A stretch of 64,000 nucleotides of DNA. It comes from Aphrophora alni. Its lineage: Eukaryota; Arthropoda; Insecta; Hemiptera; Aphrophoridae. The stretch lies in NCBI GenBank assembly GCA_963513935.1, contig OY740765.1, positions 150,747,830 through 150,811,829 of the forward strand, in the 5' to 3' direction. Position numbers and translations under genes: made by a program. Shown in pieces: positions 52,437-64,000 of the stretch. The notes below the pieces were generated by a model, which worked only from the letters and a program-made list of their open reading frames with translations, did not search any database and was not told where the DNA came from. Each line of letters starts with the position of its first letter. The stretch's first letter is position 1.

Positions 52437-55400
52437 CAGAGGCGGCTCGCAGTCATTTTAACTGGGTGGGCTACTAGTGGTGACCTTGGCCTAGTAGTGG
52501 CTGGCTTATCTTGCAAGAGCAATGACCTCTACAGGGGAGCACCTAAATGCGGCAAGCGTCTAAATAACACACGTTTCTGGCGCATCACATACCCTGTCCA
52601 ATGCGAATGCATAAATACCTTAAATTCTTCCTTGTACTAACTGTTATAACTTTTTGATTAAACAAGTGTTTCAGCTTAATAACTCTTAAAAATATGTACA
52701 CGTGACTATGCCGTTTGTTTGTATGCACAAAGAATTCAATTAAAATTAAATTTGTTTAAAATACCAACTAGGATTAAACCTAAAGTAAACCCAAGTTTCC
52801 ACAATAAATATTAGTTTTGAAACATAACAGTAGGTAACAAAATACTTAACTAAATAAAAATTAATATTAATTACAATAACATACCTTTAAAATCGAATCC
52901 TGTTCGCACAAGGTACAGCCAATCTTCTATTTATAAAGTAGCTGGGCTCGTCTCTCTTTCCTGTTAGCGAATAAGTCTATAACTCTAGTGTGGAAGTTGG
53001 GAATAGTGGAAATAACTTCTTTGTGAATTGAACACGCTGCTAAAGCATTTCAGTGGTCCTGACCCATTGTATTTCATAGAAATGATTTCACTCTTTTTAA
53101 TGTACTGAAACATCTTTCTGCTTCCGCTGTTGCTACGGGGGTTGTCATGGTTATTTGAAGAGCTTTAAAAGTTTCAGTAAAAGATTCTTTTAAATCGTTC
53201 TCAACAAAAAAGCTGTACAGTTCACTTACACGTTCAATTTGATTAAAAGCGTCATTTTTGTAAATTACTGAGAGTTCACTTTTTAGCTTTTCTTTACTTA
53301 CCAATCCGGTATAGTTTTCAGAAAATGTCTCTATTGTTGTTACGGGAAATTCTTTTCTGTAGGAAAAAAAAGTTTTGGGTCCACAACAGAAAAACTGCTA
53401 AATATGTCGGAGTTACTAAACCTGCTCCTAAGTTGGGTTAACACTGTATCACAAACCTCCTTCGCCACAACAGGAAGATTTTCATTATGTCTTTTACGTT
53501 TGGGTGGGGGAGCCAGCTCCGACAAAGTGTTTTTCTTAATATATTTGTCTGTGTTTTTTCTAATTTTACTAATTGCTTTCTCAAAATGATCAAATGAATT
53601 GCTAACTGTTACATTATTTGAAGATTTCTTCTGCATTGTATTATACATAATATCAACATTTAACATAACATCGTAAAAGCAGTCAAGGAAAAAACAAACT
53701 CCTCGTTTTGTAGGAGATGCTTTAAGCCAACGGCTTCTCGAGTTGTAACATCATCCCAACCTTCTCCTTCTTCTATTTGTTCAAAACATTCAATCAGTTT
53801 TTCTCTGAGGCATTTCACCGTGCTTACTAGTCGCGAGTGAAAATTACATCGCGTTTGTGGCACAGTTGGCAAAGTTTTATCACATATTTCCCTAAGCATA
53901 TCACTACGTTTTGGGGAAACCGAAAAAAAACTGGAAAATCCAGTAATGTTAGCAAAAAATAACTTAACAGGTTTTATATTAGAGCAGGCATTTTTTATAA
54001 CTAGGTTCAGTTGGTGAGCGTAGCAATGTACGAACTTAGCATTTTTAAAAACAGTTTGCATTAAAGCTTGAATGCCTCCAGTATGTCCACTCATAGTATT
54101 AGTACCGTCATAAGCTTGTGCGATGAGTTTGTCCTCAAGCTTATGTTCTTCTAATTTACTTTTTAAAACTTCAAAAAGGCCGCGACCGGTACGGTCATGC
54201 ACTTCAACAAAACTAACAAATCTCTCAACAATACTTTTCCCTTTAATGAAACGAAACACAATTACAAATTGACTTTTGCATGTGGTGTCTGTGGTCTCGT
54301 CAGCTTGAATGGATAACAAATCAGCATTGTTAATGTCATTTTTGAGTTCTTCTAAATAAACGCTATACATACAGTCCAATAATTCATTTTGAATATCGTG
54401 AGATGTATATTTTGCTACAGATGAACTATTTAAATGATCTAAAAGAACACTGTCCATGTCGGCCATAATTGATACCAAGTCCAAAAAATTTCCACGGTTA
54501 AAAGAGTCGTTTGTCTCTGTGTGTCCCATAAGGCCTATTTCGTATACTGCACAAAATGTTAAGCAATATATTAACCTACTGAGGACATGCCTAGTTTTTG
54601 TTACTTGTTGATTATGTTTTTCAATTGATATTTTAACATGATTGTCAATTTGAGCTGCCACATTAACAGTACCTAATGTTTTATATTTAATTGCATGAGT
54701 CAAATGAGTGTTACTTTCCTCGTGTTTTTTTATTTTCTCACTTAAGTGTTTAAGGTCCTTACAGCCAATTTTTGTCCAAAGATCATCATTGCCCTTATGA
54801 TTATTATTATTAAAACATAAGCAATAAAAACAAAATAATGCTTGTTTTTCAATGCTTGGAGTTAACCACGGCTTTTTATCGAACCACGAGGTACAAAAGC
54901 TTCTGTTTTGCTTTGGGTAAGTTACAACAAGCTTAAAATCTTTGGGCTGATGTGGGCCTAACTCTTTAATTTGCTTTTTTAGCTCCAATGGCAACGTCGA
55001 AAACTGTCCACGTGAACACGAAAAAGTAAACTGTCCACGTGATTTAAATTCATTGTAAACTTACCAAAAATACTGATGGTACCTACTAAAAAAAAGTCAT
55101 AAATAAATTAGAGTTAACATCATGCTGATAATATTCCACTGCACTTGTACACAAACACACGCGAATGTCCAAGGAAGAGTACACAACACGCTTAGTCACT
55201 GTCTCGTCTCGGGCTAAGCCCCAGATACTGTTAATTGGACATATGGGAGCCGGCAGGGAGGAGGAACTGTCTGCGTGACGTCGCCCGTCCTTGACGCTAT
55301 GCTACAATGCTATTCCGCCATGGCCCATGGTTACTTTCAAATCAGCCCCACCCGCTCGGGTGACTCTCAGTAGGCGCGCAAACATATTTTTGCGTTACAT

Positions 55401-55521
55401 TTACATATTTACGCGCTGTTTTCATATCAATTCAGTGTTTAATTTAATGAACTAATATTTTCTTTTTCTGGATTATTGGTGGGGCTCAGCCCCACCTGCC
55501 CTTATGGACGCGCTGCCTCTG
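52437..55521 (-). mobile_element. hAT element, 3085 bp, with TIRs and 8-bp target duplication
   Basis: The tips CAGAGGCGGCTCGC and GGACGCGCTGCCTCTG are inverted (CAGAGGC core). A perfect 8-bp direct repeat ATATTTAC flanks them (52429-52436 and 55522-55529). The minus strand inside carries an hAT transposase with a few breaks. Size, tips, duplication and transposase together make this an almost complete autonomous-type copy. It is the likely relative of the MITE at 16302-16888. Confidence 0.92.
52927..54994 (-). pseudogene. hAT transposase (TTF zinc finger / DUF4371 type), lightly damaged
   Basis: The minus-strand frame 54994-53660 (444 residues) starts MPLELKKQIKELGPHQPKDF. It has a TTF-type zinc finger region (WFDKKPWLTP, ALFCFYCLCF), DUF4371-like blocks (QADETTDTTCKSQFVIVFRF), AYDGTNTMSGHTGGIQAL and FVHCYAHQLNLVIKNAC. 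A shift near 53660 leads to the frame 53666-53340. Then 53304-53074 carries the hAT dimerisation motif (VATAEAERCFSTLKRVKSFL). Two in-frame TGA codons follow (near 53070 and 53050), then LAACSIHKEVIST and the C-terminus RRAQLLYK with TAG at 52929-52927. Few lesions mean fairly recent inactivation. Confidence 0.85.
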
Positions 55522-55529
55522 ATATTTAC

Positions 55530-56329
55530 TCTAACTAAATTGTTGGATTCGACGATTGTTTTAGATTAAGACTTCTTGACTTGGGAGGCGTCCTTTTCCC
55601 TGTAGAAGCTTCCAACAATCTCTCTTTCTTCTTCCAAAAATGGCCTCTAGGGAATTTAAACCACCCATCTTCTAAATTGTGTATTCGTGTGTATGTGTGA
55701 GTGTAAGTTGATTTGATGAGGAATGCAATAATTTTTTTATTACTATTATTACAATTTTTTTCTTTTTTTTTGTGTGTACCAAATTGATTTAGTTTATATA
55801 ATGAATTTCTGTGAATACAAATATCTTAAATTAAATAATGGGTAATCATATTATAACTTCTCAACATCTTAAAATGACTATCAACTAATTTATATGATTT
55901 GAAAAGGTACAAAGGCAATGGCATTTTAACTTTATCTCGGACGAAATTTTTATTGTGCTCATTTTACATGCTCATTTCCTTTCGTGGCATGTCCTTTTAT
56001 ATGTAGACGTAAAGACAATTTACGAAATCTGCCATTTTCATGACATGACTTACTTGTGTTGGATTTTGAGTTTCTCTGAATTATTTATGTAGTTTATAAA
56101 CAATCGTTGACAACCTTTTAGATGATAGATAATCTGTTTTATCCACGGGTAGCATTCATTTCTTTAATGAAAATTTGGTTTTCTAGTAATTTAATTTCAT
56201 TAATCCCTTTACTCTCGGATTTGATTTAGTCTAGGCCTACAAACTGTAATCTTTAAACTTAGATATTTATTTTGAATGCTTGTGTCATGTTGGTTTTTTA
56301 TTTTAGCTATTGTCATGTTAGATAAAAAT
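55530..56329. other. Intron sequence, nothing recognised
   Basis: AT-rich sequence between the hAT element and the gag relic; may include a decayed LTR, but no termini are convincing. Confidence 0.35.
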
Positions 56330-58670
56330 ATGTCGGAACAACAATTAGTGGGCACATATTGAAAGGTTTGAATTCGGCGATTTTACAACAAACAGCCATG
56401 CTAGAGAAATCCACTTTCCTAAGCCTAATGGCTAATATAACAGCTGTGGAAAGGGCAATTTATTTGTTAAAGGAAAGGTTAGGCATTAATTCAGGTTTAC
56501 AGAAACAGCAAACGGGAGATGCTGCACGATGATAAATTTTAATTATTACTGTGTCAAAAATGGAAAAATTAATATTACACCGTGATAACAGAGTCCAATG
56601 TCAGGCAAATACGCCTAATTATTATTAGCAGCAGGGGGTTATTGATCGGCGAAAACGGGGACACAGTGTACACGATCAGACACAAAGTGGTATACAGCCA
56701 AGTGTTCAGAGGTCAAATTTTACAAATAATAGAGGTCCACAGTTATATCAAGAACATGAAACAAGGAGCTTTAGTTATGGGGGATGGAATAATGTAAATC
56801 AGGGACCCAGGTGTTATGACTGTGGGCAGCAAGGTCACATTGCTTGTTTCTGTCAGAAACATAGCTAAACTAATGAGGCCGTGATTACGTAAAGTGTATT
56901 TGGAGAGGCCAAAACATAATTGGTTTTATTATACAATGCTGGGCGGACGACATACTAATAACAAATTGCATCACGATATACAACCAGGGTTAAAAAATAT
57001 ATAAAAAAAACTTTTTGCTTAAAACATGTTTTTTAAATTTTTTTTAAAAAGTTTTTATTACTCAAAAATTCATATTTGTTTAAAAAAAAAAAAGGTTAAA
57101 AAACATGTTCTTTGTATAAAACCCTCTAACCGGCAATGCTAAAGTCGGCCTAATTTGCTCCTATTATAATCAGTTTTATTTAAATAGTAATATTATGCAA
57201 AACCTATCTTGGTATATATTCATTTTTATCAGGAAGAATGTTGATGAAACAAAATCAATATATAAAATTTTCATATGAAAATTTTTTTCCCTGTAAAAAA
57301 TGAAAGCGCGAGTTCTAACTTCAAACAAATCATAAAAAATAGTAATATTATGCAAAACACAACTTTTTATACATCATTTTTCTCAGACAGGTGCATAGAA
57401 TTTATTAGTCTAATGAAAAAAAATGTTTGTAAAATAATTTTGGAGTCAGAAGTCAAGAATAACAAAATTTGCATAAAACACCTAACCCAACACATCCATA
57501 TATAAATGCTTAGATTTCGTTTGGATAGAAATATTTTTAGGGCTGTGCATATGTCCCTGGGCTCTGCATATATCATGCAAGTTGATGCAACATGATTTTT
57601 TTTTCTGATTTAAATAGGTTTATTAAATCTTGTTTTCCATTTAGCATTTACACTTTACTGATATTTAGCTATGCTAGTGACTTTACTTTATAGTTTGTAC
57701 TTTGGTATTTTATTGTTTTTGTTAGCTTTTCTGCTCTTCTGCTCTTATAATTTTCACAAAACTTTTAAAACACCACTTAACAATGATGAAAAAAATTTAA
57801 AAAAATTAAAATTTTTGCTTTAAATTATTAATTAAAAAAAAAAAGTTAAACATGCTTTAAAAAATTTGTTTAAAACAAAATGTTTAAATACTTGATTTAA
57901 ACATTGTGTTTTAAACATTGCAACCCTGTATACAGCAGAAGATTGATTAACAAAAATCATATTCAAATTCTTAAATGGTATTTCCATCAAACTAACATGA
58001 CACAACTGGGTAATAAGAACAATCACGAAAGTAAACAACAAATATATCCTCATTTTGCTGGCATAAATGTATGTGACCGGATAGGGATGCCAGGTCAGCA
58101 GAATGGCACACATTGTTTACTATTAAATACTAGTGAATAACAATAATGCAAATTTAACATTATTTATCAAGGGTACATTACACAATCGGGAAATGCCTAT
58201 TTTAATAGACACTGGTTGTAATATATCTTGTATACATGGAAATATAAACACCTGACTAGCAATATTACTGAAGACAATGTGACATTGAAATCAGCAAATA
58301 ACACGATAATGAACATTACTGGAAAAGCCAAAATTTCTTTTACAATACAAGAGATGTTTATATCCAAACAGCTTATACTGGTATAATAAAAAAATTAACT
58401 TGTGATTTTTTGATTGGAAATGATTTCTTAAAAAAACAATGGAGTAATAATAAATTTCAAGACAAAAGAGTTGACAATCAGTGACAACAAACATCCTTTT
58501 TATAGAGAGAATATAAATGAAAAATACTTTACAAAATATAAATACAGAAGTAGTTGCACTCAAGACTATAATACCGTAATGACAAAACACTATGGCTTAA
58601 TCAAGAAATCAGCTGTTTTTATTTCATGTTGCAAAATTTATAAAGTCACCTGTTTAACATGCAAAAACAT
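56330..58670 (+). pseudogene. Retroelement gag-protease relic
   Basis: A gag-like start near 56390 reads MLEKSTFLSLMANITAVERA. After frameshifts a single zinc knuckle, CYDCGQQGHIACFC (CX2CX4HX4C), lies at about 56815-56860. An hAT MITE interrupts the region. Near 58190-58225 the plus strand gives MPILIDTGCNIS, the active-site DTG of a retroviral-type aspartic protease, and near 58405 FLIGNDFLKK, the second conserved protease motif (the ILGxDFL block). This is the gag/protease part of an LTR retrotransposon, probably Gypsy-like. No RT was recognised downstream. Many stops show it is dead. Confidence 0.65.
56985..57928. mobile_element. hAT-type MITE in the gag-protease relic
   Basis: The left tip CAGGGTTAAAAAAT and right tip GTTTTAAACATTGCAACCCTG form CAGGGTT inverted ends. 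The flanking 8-mers TATACAAC (56977-56984) and TATACAGC (57929-57936) are a target duplication with one change. The interior is very A/T-rich and non-coding. Confidence 0.72.
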
Positions 58671-59602
58671 ATAACGATAGCAAAAATTATCAGGTTTTTA
58701 CTTATAACAAATAGTTGTTGATAAATCGATTATTACTGTACTACGTAACTTCCTTTTTCCTACATCACTACCTATGATACAAATACATAAGTCGGTATAA
58801 CTATAGGACAACTGACAGCTGCTGCCGGATCAAGGGTTGATGGAGTTTCCTCCCTTTCTTATTGTTAAAAGCGGTAATAAAGAGAATATCTTATCATAGA
58901 TACAATCTTGTTAAGCACTGTGGTGAAATTCACAATAATGATTCGAATTTACCCCTAACCACAATCACTTTATATTCGAATCATTATAGCTTATCCATTG
59001 TGTACTTCTATTCAATAACAACAAATTATTTTAAACTTCAAAACAATTTTGCATTTTGTATTTAAATGTGCTTTACATTGTCCAATTATAAATCTACACC
59101 AACAATACAATGTTCTAATAATCCAATAGTGATGAAATTAAAATATATTTGAGACTGAGACATTTTAAAATGTGAATTAAATAACCATAAGGCAAGTGTA
59201 GAAGAACCCTACTTAGCACATAATGAGCAGGAAGTCACACTTCATGTAACGATCAGAGTCCAATACTGTGTATAATCTAATTCGAAATCACTGTAAGAAA
59301 CGAGAAATCGACTTAGGTGATGTGTATGATACCATGTCTATAGTAGGAAACGAGTATGCCATGTTTGAAACGATAACAGCGCTGCCTGGACGTAGAAATC
59401 CTAATCTACTGTGATGATTGTATATGTGAAAAACCTGTAAAACGAGGAAATATGAAATAAATATATATTCTTGCTCCTCATACATGTAGAAGTAACATAG
59501 AAGTGAAAAAACAAGGGGTTGCGTTGTGAGCTTTCCTTACTTTGCAACGCTTGCTCGGAACGTACTGTGCGTATGTGAAAACTTGCTTGTTTCATACACT
59601 GT

Positions 59603-59634
<32 letters not shown>

Positions 59635-59769
59635 GCACACACGCACACAGGGTAGTTGTCAATGGAAATGATATTTATTTTGGGTGTTATGTGCATGCAG
59701 ATCACTATCATGAAGCGTTAGGCTCTTAAACTTGTAATTTACAATTACAAGCATGTAAATGTCATGATA
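58671..59769. other. Intron sequence, probable decayed retroelement
   Basis: Non-coding sequence after the protease relic, with a (CA)n run at 59607-59649. Short frames have no recognised domain. Confidence 0.35.
59607..59649 (+). repeat. (CA)n microsatellite
   Basis: About 20 CA units, the later ones interrupted by GCAC variants. Confidence 0.9.
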
Positions 59770-60183
59770 CTGTTATGATTAGATACTAGGATTAGGTTAG
59801 ATAATTGAGTTTTATTTTAAGTCCCAGAACAACTACCAGAGTGTAAACAATAGTTACAAGAAATTGTAAAAAGTTAAGAAACCACTGAGCTTCCAACCAC
59901 AAAATGCTTAACACATTGATGAAAGATATATAAGCCAAGGTTGGGAGAAGATCGAGGTCAGACACAGCAGGGCATTATCGACGGTGGTCATAGTTGCCGA
60001 AAAGAATCAGTCAGTATCCTTGGGTTCTGGAAGAGAACGATTTGGAAGAAACCAGGATTATGAAGGAACACGGTTGAGCTCCAGTAACAAAGGTGAACCA
60101 GCTTCATGTGTATTTTGTCTCATATAAAAGATCAGCTTATATGAAGAGAGCTTGATTAAATTTAATTAACTTCTGTTTGGAAC
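59770..60183 (+). repeat. Possible 3' LTR of the gag-protease retroelement
   Basis: The segment starts TGTTATGATTAG and ends TTTGGAACA, with a TATA-like GATATATAAGCC near 59927 and GC-richer transcribed-leader-like sequence after it. TG...CA ends and promoter-like content suggest an LTR, and it lies downstream of a plus-strand gag-protease relic. No matching 5' LTR was found, so this is tentative. Confidence 0.3.
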
Positions 60184-60910
60184 ATTGTTTTTGCTTTGGA
60201 TTAAAGATAAGATATAATAAATTTTAATTAATTTTTAGTGATTGAATCACCAATTGCATTAAAAACATAATAAATTGTATTAATAGAGACAAGGAAATAT
60301 TATATTAAAAGCATATAGTTAATTGAATCATTGAACTGTTATTTAATGAACCCAGATCGCCCTATACCCAATGAAAACAATACCCAAGTTTTTAAATATA
60401 CCTTTGCAAGATTCACAATGGCCCAAATGAATTATGATATTATTTGCTTGCTTCTGCAACCGAAGGATTTTCTGGGTCATCCGCTTTGACGAGTTTTCTC
60501 CATCAGTCAATTTGGATGCAAATAGCCCATAGTACAATATTTTCAAAATTTATTCTGGACAATACCGTCACAATGTCCTTAGCAAAAAGACCACTGAATT
60601 GAATTTTTTACACAGCTCATTAGTATGATCTTCCCAAGTTAAATTTATTATTCTTTTATCATCATAGAGAGTCTATCGGTGCTGTATGTTAGTTTAGAAA
60701 AGTAAAAATAAAATGCTTTTAGTAAATCACACGCCTATAGATATATCTTTATGCATTTGAATGTAATTTGCCTGACTTCCAAGGAGGTGAAGCTGCGAGC
60801 ACAGCTAGTCTGTTATAACTTAAATATTAAAAAAATATGCATGTAGTATGTAATTAAAGAGTCTAATACAATTGAACTATGATTTGTAAAATTGACTATT
60901 ATATTTACAG
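60184..60910. other. 3' part of NCAPD3-like intron 1
   Basis: AT-rich; nothing recognised apart from the polypyrimidine/acceptor at the end. Confidence 0.35.
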
Positions 60911-61087
60911 ATTATGATTTCTAGCTGCAGAAACATCTCAGTATCTATAAAAATACAATTGATACAGTGTATGACTACTTTACTTGTCCATTATCCTACT
61001 CATGATGAATTGATTAAACATTGGGTTGAAGGAATAATTCCCTTAATTAATGATCGTGAAGTCAGATCTCAGGACAAAGCACTCCAG
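60911..61087 (+). CDS. NCAPD3: Condensin-2 complex subunit D3-like, coding exon 2
   Basis: This 177-nt exon (59 codons, phase 0 at both ends) follows TATTTACAG and ends CTCCAG|GTCAGT. It reads IMISSCRNISVSIKIQLIQC, MTTLLVHYPTHDELIKHWVE, GIIPLINDREVRSQDKALQ. In NCAPD3 this HEAT repeat follows directly after the region at the end of exon 1 (the CRDPAVSVRKQ-type block), so no exon appears to be missing between. Bases 60936-61081 are duplicated, inverted, at 61436-61581 in the next intron. Confidence 0.85.
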
Positions 61088-61306
61088 GTCAGTACAATAT
61101 CTAGCATAGTGTAGTTTTACTTGGATTTGTGGAATATAACGTGATTGATGATTTTACTTGTATAGAGTAAGTTTGCCAATTGTCATTTTGATCTTCTTTT
61201 TTTGACAGATCTTCATGTTTTATGGATAAGGAAACAAAAAAAGTGATTTTTGACATTCTGTCTATTGTCGTCTGTATAATTGGCATCTTGAATGTTCTCT
61301 CATAGT

Positions 61307-62215
61307 TTATTATTATTATTATGAAAGAAGCAGGCTTTACCCCCTAGACACTTCAGCCTATAAGATTTTTTAAGTACTTCTTTTTCAGGAGACTAGCTTA
61401 TTTTTATGTTAAGAACAGGATTTTCCTAGCCAGGTTGCTTTGTCCTGAGATCTGACTTCACGATCATTAATTAAGGGAATTATTCCTTCAACCCAATGTT
61501 TAATCAATTCATCATGAGTAGGATAATGGACAAGTAAAGTAGTCATACACTGTATCAATTGTATTTTTATAGATACTGAGAACAGGATTTTTTAGCCAGG
61601 TTTCCTAAACCCTGTTGCTTTAAAGGTCACATCTGGGCCGAAGATCACTTGTATTCATCGTCCTAATGCTTTGCACTTTAGAAGTTTATGTTCTGCAGTT
61701 TCTAGGTACTGGTTAGATAGTCTGTATTTCAGGTTTCCTTGGAGTAATGGTATTATGATGCTTCTTGAAAACACCATGGCTTGATACAAAGCTTAATATT
61801 TTTCTCTGATTTCGTTTATTTTGTGAAGTGACGAACTTGGAGAGTTTCAGATCTGGTTGGACCAGTGATCCGTAAAGTTTTCCCGTGGAGTAGTTTGTCC
61901 ATTGTTCCTTAATTTCTAAGTTGAGCCATTGTTTTTTGCTATAGCTCTCTCTTTTGTAGTTTTTCTCTCCTCTGCTATGGGTTATACCACATACGGGTTC
62001 TGGACCTATGAAGGATTTCTTGGATTTATTTTCTGCCAGTTTATCTGTTTTTTTGTTGCGTTCGTAGCCTCTGTGACCTGATATTCAACAAGTATTACCT
62101 GGTTTTGGGTTGAAAGGTTAATAAGGTTCGGTGACAATCCTATACTATTATCCTCAGGGGAATTTTCCAATGGCTTGTCGTTCTTCTGGAGTCTCTCATA
62201 GTTAGTACTCATTAC
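61307..62215 (-). pseudogene. LINE 3' end (RNase H region) in NCAPD3-like intron 2
   Basis: On the minus strand, from about 62215, a QNQVILVEYQV block, a shifted FIGPEPVCGITHSRGEKNYK-type block and KQWLNLEIKEQWTNYSTGK follow. The PEPxCGI motif and the spacing fit the RNase H and post-RNase H region of insect LINEs. FKKHHNTITPRKPEI then leads to a degenerate C-terminus. The copy ends with a TAA-repeat tail (61307-61322). A 146-nt copy of exon 2 interrupts the 3' part. Confidence 0.65.
61436..61581 (-). repeat. Inverted 146-nt copy of NCAPD3-like exon 2
   Basis: The reverse complement of this segment is identical over all 146 bases to 60936-61081, within exon 2. It lacks both splice sites. It lies inside the LINE 3' end, between two copies of an AGAACAGGATTTT-like, AGCCAGGTT sequence (61412-61436 and 61580-61605). 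Confidence 0.95.
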
Positions 62216-62427
62216 CTTCTGTTACAGAGTGGTCTGGAGTACACACCATCTCTTTTTTATGTACCTGTTAATATGTTGAATTGTTTTTTGCATGTATCTA
62301 CGAGCAACAATTTAAGCTATTTTGTCATAAATTTAATAATTCGTTACACAGATATTCTAAATGTCTCCTACAGAATATGACCTTGTAGAATTATTTGTGA
62401 TTTGTATAATTTTTTTTTTGTTTACAG

Positions 62428-62588
62428 GCTTTGCAAACAGTTCTCCTTGATAACATAGTTCCCCATGATATGATGTTGCAGCCGTCACATTACCTGCCAT
62501 GGAAATTGATGTCATGGTTGACTAAGCTGAATATGAATGAAATGCTGTATCTTGCGTGTCAGAAGTGGATTTTGAATAAATGTATAAG
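62428..62588 (+). CDS. NCAPD3: Condensin-2 complex subunit D3-like, coding exon 3
   Basis: The exon follows a strong T-run and TTTACAG and ends TGTATAAG|GTAAGA. It is 161 nt (53 codons plus two bases, so phase 2 at the end). It reads ALQTVLLDNIVPHDMMLQPS, HYLPWKLMSWLTKLNMNEML, YLACQKWILNKCI. Joined to exon 2 it gives KALQ-ALQTVLLDNI, matching family length between the KAL and DNI/QNI positions. The next exon lies outside the window. Confidence 0.82.
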
Positions 62589-62989
62589 GTAAGAAGACAG
62601 ACAGACTGTTCTTTTATTAATTCCAATGCAAAATACATTATTAGTAAAGTCATGGATATCAGCTGTTGGTTGGTTAAATATATAGTAACAACTCGTGTAC
62701 ATCATACATATAACTTTGAAAAACCCAATCCACAGCAGTTATGAACAAAATTCCTTCACTAAATACCCACTCCTCAACAACAAAGTACATTTTAGTTTTG
62801 ATTTATTTTTATTCTCAATAACCTTTAGAGACTCAACTAATCTATTCTAACTTGGGCAGAGAGTCTTTTATAAATGTTCAATCTATGGTGATCATATCTA
62901 AAAGCCCCCCCCCCCTTTTCCTTGTGTCATAAGAATGAAAGTTACTATTATGTGTCGTATTGCTCTTAATAAACAACATGATATTATTT

Positions 62990-63029
<40 letters not shown>

Positions 63030-64000
63030 CTACTTCTATAGTATTTATGCCAGACTTTCATATATAGGACATAGGCTCGCAGACATATAGGTATTTTGAA
63101 CGCAATCTCCGGTGTTCAGTATTTGCAATTTTCTCTGTATTTTAACACAATTTGTGTTTTAACAATATAATATACAAGTAGGAAAAAGTAAAAGGAATCT
63201 TAATTTGATATATTTAGACATTTCCCCCTATAAAATATTGAGTCAACTGTTTTGTTTCCTAAGTAAACACTTCATGTTTATTTTTTCATATTGTAGGCTA
63301 AGTTACAAAATACAATCATGGCTAAAATAAAATACAATTTTGTTTAAAAAAATCTTTTTTGGTAAAGTTTTTGTCAATTTTAGAGTCAAGAAAAGACAAT
63401 ATATTTACCTTTTGCCGTGTTTGTCAGTGTGATGGATGTTGATGGGGCATAGTGAAACATACTGATGGTAGTAGAAGCCTACATGTGTTAAAATGCCCTA
63501 CAAGACATTATTACACTATGTCAACACTCTTGTTTGATAAAGAGATTGCATTACTACAGCTCCATATTTTGTATACAGGCTTAACACAATAACTGTATAG
63601 CATCATTCATGTTGTTAAATTCAACACTTACCTTCCGTCAGTCACACTTTTAAAAAAACATGGTTGGTCACATTGTATCGAAGTGATACATTTATATATA
63701 ACACTTCCTACAACTTCATAATTGTGATTTTTTAATGTTTTGTTAAAACCCTAGAACACTTATGTCCGGGTTTAGTCACACTATCACTTAAGTATCGTAA
63801 ATTTGACTACTCATTTTTTAAATTTTTTTTACTTCACGGAAACCTAATTTAAAATTTTTTCGTTGCTATAGTTATGTTTTAGTACTCTTTAGATTTAGGA
63901 AAAAAATTGTTTTAAAAACTTATTAGTGCAACTAGTAATAAAAAACTATAAAAATGAATGACTACTTTTTTGAAAGGAAAAAAAACAAGGGTTAGAAAAT
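62589..64000. other. Start of NCAPD3-like intron 3
   Basis: AT-rich, with a C run near 62907 and a TA run at 62996-63028. No further exon was recognised before the window ends. Confidence 0.5.

Larger units (their letters stand above)
45175..60910 (+). other. NCAPD3-like intron 1, about 15.7 kb
   Basis: The donor is AAG|GTATGA and the acceptor TATTTACAG|ATTATG; both keep phase 0. Almost all of the intron is repeat: palindrome/Tigger MITE, two large foldbacks, an hAT element and a gag/protease relic. No host exon was recognised inside it. Confidence 0.7.

Noticed and set aside
59401..59729. Frames through the CA microsatellite
   Set aside because: The Cys/Val and His/Thr runs come from the dinucleotide repeat.
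1..64000. tRNA genes, CRISPR arrays, bacterial operons or viral insertion
   Set aside because: I looked for tRNA A/B boxes, regularly spaced repeats and prokaryotic gene clusters and found none; the gag-protease relic fits an LTR retrotransposon.

Overview
The window is AT-rich eukaryotic nuclear DNA, most likely from an insect. The reasons are spliced host genes with GT/AG junctions and AATAAA signals, and a dense load of arthropod-type transposons: mariner, pogo/Tigger, piggyBac, PIF/Harbinger, hAT, Helentron, non-LTR and LTR elements. A hemimetabolous (perhaps hemipteran) insect with a TE-rich genome is my guess; the species cannot be read from the sequence.

Host genes are sparse. They are: the 3' end of a thrombospondin type-1 repeat gene (1-243); a UPF0729/C18orf32-type small membrane protein on the minus strand (3098-3340); an intronless thioredoxin-like 1 (TXNL1-like) protein that lacks the catalytic CXXC (17329-18198); and the 5' part of a condensin-II subunit D3 (NCAPD3-like) gene. 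The NCAPD3-like gene has three coding exons at 43582-45174, 60911-61087 and 62428-62588, and continues past the right edge. Its first intron is about 15.7 kb and full of transposons.

Nearly everything else is decayed or nested mobile DNA. From 1.1 to 16.9 kb lie mariner relics, foldback MITEs (one carrying a 5S-rRNA-derived segment), a Harbinger element with an open MADF frame, a LINE ORF1 relic, a pogo-like transposase split by a piggyBac element, and an hAT MITE with a perfect 8-bp target duplication. A near-perfect 791-bp palindrome lies at 18551-19341. From 20.0 to 35.7 kb I read one non-LTR retrotransposon whose ORF1, endonuclease and RT blocks stay collinear. It is interrupted by a truncated LINE, a piggyBac element, a piggyBac-type MITE, two insertions I cannot name, and a Helentron of about 6.9 kb. 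The Helentron itself contains a MITE and a solo LTR. From 36.8 to 42.4 kb there is an uncharacterised DDE-like transposon relic with subterminal repeats, a pogo-like relic, a second copy of a foldback MITE, and a relic sharing the Helentron terminus.

Intron 1 of the NCAPD3-like gene holds a Tigger-type MITE inside a palindrome, a foldback with a 9-bp target duplication, another large foldback, a 3.1-kb hAT element with TIRs and target duplication, and a gag/protease retroelement relic carrying an hAT MITE. Intron 2 holds a minus-strand LINE 3' end that contains a 146-nt copy of exon 2, identical base for base and inverted relative to the gene. That inverted exon copy, the CXXC-less TXNL1 paralog, the palindrome and the 5S-derived segment are the observations most worth following.
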